Shown one piece after another: positions 61,801-64,000 of a stretch of DNA of 64,000 bases. The notes below the pieces were generated by a model. The model saw only the letters and a list, made by a program, of their open reading frames with translations, ran no database searches and was not told the origin of the DNA. Origin of the DNA: CAVPDE01 sp963707125 (GTDB lineage Bacteria > Desulfobacterota > DSM-4660 > Desulfatiglandales > HGW-15); assembly GCA_963707125.1 (NCBI GenBank), contig CAVPOU010000004.1:682001-746000 (forward strand), read 5' to 3'. The translations under genes and the position numbers were made by a program. How positions within the stretch are numbered: position 1 is the stretch's first letter; the number at the start of each line of letters is the position of its first letter.

Positions 61801-63310
61801 TCACCAGCACCGCGACCCTCATAGCGTACAACCAGCCGGTGAACAAGACAGCTACTGCCAGCATCACTGTGCTGTGCCCAAATGTTTTAATCAACGTATG
61901 GGCAGAAAATCCGAGCTACCCGGCGGGCTCCCCGATCAGTTTCACTACCAAGTTCGAAAACCTGGGGGATGGTATTGCCAGGGACGTCCTTGTGGAAACT
62001 GAACTTCCGACGAACCCCGGTTTGAGCTGGTCTATCATGAGCATCGTCCCGGCTGAAGCCGCCAACAACTGTGTCCTTGGCACCGATTCCTTTGGTACCG
62101 ATGAACTCATATGCCGCTTCGACCAGATGGCCGCGGGGCAGGAAGTCACCATCACATTAACCTCGCCGACTACCTCTGCCAGCTGCGGCTGGATCAATAG
62201 CGTGGGGTATTTGACCATCAGAAATGGCAGATGGGCTCGATCCATAATGAAACCCCCAACCGTTACTTGCACAGTGGGTGCCACCGTCCAGCCAGGTGAG
62301 GCGGCGACGCTGACACTCCTGAACGGTCGAGGCCAGATCGAGTTCCCAGCGGACCTGGTTTCCGTTCCGACGACATTCACTTACACGGAGCAGGACGCGC
62401 CGAGCCAGCCCCTAGGCAGCAACACATTTGCCGGTCTCTCGTTCACACTGGACGCAACCGATTCCGCCGGCAGCCCGGTGACCTCGTTCCCGGCCAGCTA
62501 CACAATCAGGCTCACCTACCAGGACAGCGACTGGCAGAGCGCCGGGATCGCTGACGAAAGCCGGCTCAATCTCGCCTACTGGGACACCGCTACCAGCCAA
62601 TGGGTGAACGTGTTGCCGTGTGAGGGCTGCTCGCTAGATACGGAGCATAACGATCTCGTGGCCAGTTCAACCACCTCACCGAGTTCGCGCTGCTGGCTTC
62701 AACCGACACCACCCCACCAACCATCACACTGACGACACCTGCCGAAGGCGCGGTGTACCTGCTCGGACAAACCGTTAACGCGGACTATGCCTGTCAGGAT
62801 GAAGACGGCGGATCGGGTCTCGCCTCGTGCGTTGGGGATGTCCCGGACGGGAGTCCCATTGACACCGGCTCGATCGGCGCCAAGACCTTTACCGTCAATG
62901 CGGCGGATAATGCTGGCAACACTGCTTCGGTGATACACACCTATCGCGTGATCTACAACTTCACCGGCTTCACTTCGCCCGTAGATAACCCGTCAGTAAT
63001 GAACATCGCCAAAGCCGGGCAGACTATCCCGCTCAAGTGGCGCATCACAGATGGGAATGGCAATCCTGTCATCAATTTGACAGGTGTGACTGTGACGGCG
63101 GTCAGCTTGTCCTGCCCATCCGCGCCAACCACCGACGCGATCGAAGAGTATGTGGTCAGCAAATCCGGTTTGCAGAATCTGGGTGATGGCTACTATCAGT
63201 GGAACTGGAAATCACCGAGCGCCTACGCCAACACCTGCAAGACGCTCAAACTGGACCTTGGGGAGGGCGCGGGCTTCGAACATCTCGTGCTGTTCCGGTT
63301 CAGGAAGTAA
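58821..63310 (+). pseudogene. Giant RCC1/DUF11/PxKF surface protein with five frameshifts
   Basis: About 1,495 codons when joined. Start ATG 58821 after AAAGGAGTAAATCTC; signal peptide (VRILVIVTLVIPLTLGAISP). An RCC1-type beta-propeller has at least seven blades (GGFHNLALRSDGTVVAWGEN, AAGDAHSLALKSDGTVVGWG). A jelly-roll-like domain follows (FDDNFTDPALWSIEQQGGPV). Then come four DUF11-type repeats (DLAITQVADQETVSTGDPMG; DLTVTNTAASETVSSGDPIR) and finally an HYR and a PxKF domain ending FEHLVLFRFRK. Breaks lie near 59,490, 59,920, 60,835 (in a G6 run), 61,375 and 62,665. Probably a secreted adhesin or S-layer-like protein. Confidence 0.78.
62704..63310 (+). repeat. PxKF module duplicated from 58,092-58,697
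   Basis: The last 606 bases of the giant gene are nearly identical to the last 605 bases of the preceding surface gene, from CGACACCACCCC to the TAA. The earlier copy lacks one T (GTACCGCTCGG versus GTACCTGCTCGG), which is exactly its frameshift. The downstream hairpins are also duplicated. Confidence 0.85.
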
Positions 63311-63341
63311 AACGAAAGGCGAAAAAGGTTTTGATAACAGA

Positions 63342-63385
63342 AGGGGCGGGGTTCCTCGTCTTCGTCCGGAACGTACCCCGCCCCT
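63342..63385 (+). terminator. Strong hairpin after the second PxKF gene
   Basis: AGGGGCGGGGT and ACCCCGCCCCT form an 11-bp stem with GTTCC/GGAAC pairing in the loop. It is 31 bases past the stop, at the same relative place as the hairpin at 58,728. Confidence 0.6.
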
Positions 63386-63468
63386 GCGAAACCATTGAAC
63401 GATCAAACTACCAAATGGAAATCACCAGGTAAGCTGGATTTTCCAGTTCGATTCTGATGGAGGTCAGA

Positions 63469-64000
63469 ATGATCCGCAAAACATTAATCACCTTATTTAT
63501 CCTGACTGGTATCGTGCTTGCCGCCTCGTGCAATTCTGCGCGACCCAGCCCAACGTCACAAGCGAATATGCCCAACCCGGCTTCGGTCTATTGTGAACAG
63601 CGGGGAAACAAGCTGGAGATCGTTACCGCCGCGGATGGCAGCCAGAATGGACTCTGCATCTTCCCCGATGGCAGTTCCTGTGACGAGTGGGCTTATTTCC
63701 GTGGCGAGTGTGGTCCGGCGGAGCAGGGCGGTTCGCCCTCCGCATCAACCGAGGTCCCTGCAGCCACGCAAGATATCGATTCACAAAACACCTCTTTGAC
63801 ACCGCCTCCGGACAACGCAACGGTCACGGTGCCTGCTCAGGTGGTGATAAATGCGCCATTGGACTACTGTTTTGCATATCCACAGGGCTTCACGCTGCTA
63901 ATCAACGGCAGTCAAGTGGAGGTTATGGGGCCGTATTCGGGGCTGGGGGGCGTAGTGGCCGGGATGGTCTGGATTGATGTCATAGACGCGCCAGGTCGCA
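63469..64000 (+). CDS. DUF333-domain lipoprotein, C-terminus beyond the window
   Basis: A single open frame runs from ATG 63469 (after GGAGGTCAGA) to the window edge, 177 residues so far. Signal peptide with probable lipobox: MIRKTLITLFILTGIVLAAS then Cys. After a Ser/Pro-rich linker the DUF333 domain reads NPASVYCEQRGNKLEIVTAA, DGSQNGLCIFPDGSSCDEWA and YFRGEC, with its conserved Cys. A second Thr/Pro linker precedes an unassigned region (YCFAYPQGFTLLINGSQVEV). DUF333 proteins with this N-terminus are frequent in Anaerolineae. No frameshift is needed, unlike its neighbours. Confidence 0.85.
   Translation, partial: MIRKTLITLFILTGIVLAASCNSARPSPTSQANMPNPASVYCEQRGNKLEIVTAADGSQNGLCIFPDGSSCDEWAYFRGECGPAEQGGSPSASTEVPAATQDIDSQNTSLTPPPDNATVTVPAQVVINAPLDYCFAYPQGFTLLINGSQVEVMGPYSGLGGVVAGMVWIDVIDAPGR

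Noticed and set aside
1..64000. tRNA, rRNA and riboswitch genes
   Set aside because: No clover-leaf, rRNA or known riboswitch core was recognised by eye; weakly structured genes cannot be excluded without a covariance-model search.

Overview
The left four fifths of the window read like a chromosome segment of a Desulfobacterota (deltaproteobacterial) Gram-negative bacterium. The evidence is a lipid A and outer-membrane biogenesis cluster in the order lysS-lolC/E-lolD-bamA-skp-lpxD-fabZ-lpxA-lpxI-Gfo/Idh-lpxB, the use of LpxI instead of LpxH, BamA with an extra N-terminal TolB-like domain, an NtrX-like sigma-54 regulator, and small proteins built on DRR repeats. All assignments are made by reading the sequence; no database search was run.

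Layout. 0-1.6 kb: the end of a TPR gene and a broken transposase. 1.9-5.1 kb: aminotransferase, engB, and a sigma-54 response regulator that overlaps engB tail to tail. 5.1-17.4 kb: the envelope operon on the minus strand, covering lipid A synthesis (LpxA, LpxD, LpxI, LpxB), FabZ, the BAM core with its chaperone Skp, the lipoprotein exporter LolCDE and LysS. 17.6-23.2 kb: an unrecognised gene pair, a glutaredoxin-domain/thioredoxin-reductase fusion, and a molybdopterin oxidoreductase with a late frameshift. 23.9-32.1 kb: a minus-strand run of housekeeping genes (acyltransferase, uvrB, cysS, ispF, FmdB-type zinc ribbon, a deoxyhypusine-synthase-like protein, gmhA). 32.4-38.8 kb: a plus-strand cassette of acyl-CoA ligase, CrtI-like FAD enzyme, 2Fe-2S flavin reductase and membrane alpha/beta hydrolase, which looks like a lipid or isoprenoid redox unit. 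38.9-43.3 kb: a Phd/PIN toxin-antitoxin pair with a readable promoter and operator, TPM/LemA membrane proteins, and an iron alcohol dehydrogenase.

From about 43.3 kb the DNA becomes accessory. It holds a decayed tyrosine recombinase, DRR-repeat proteins, a LuxR-type fragment, a beta-helix surface protein, a group II intron remnant, a PPC-PKD secreted protein, a DUF2202 protein and two low-complexity secreted proteins. From about 53.5 kb to the end the gene content changes character: HTH/NB-ARC/TPR (STAND) regulator, choice-of-anchor/PxKF and RCC1/DUF11/PxKF surface proteins, and a DUF333 lipoprotein. This set is much more typical of Chloroflexota (Anaerolineae). Almost every gene there carries frameshifts, so the segment is either transferred and decaying DNA or a chimeric or error-rich contig end.

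The most unusual signal is not a gene. At least eight intergenic sites carry long imperfect hairpins whose arms are degenerate tandem repeats with a 7-nt period. The repeated word differs between sites (for example GCAGTAA, GTGCACG, AATGTTA, CCGAAAT), but the architecture is the same. Some supply the stop codon or the last residues of the neighbouring gene. No CRISPR array, tRNA or rRNA was seen.
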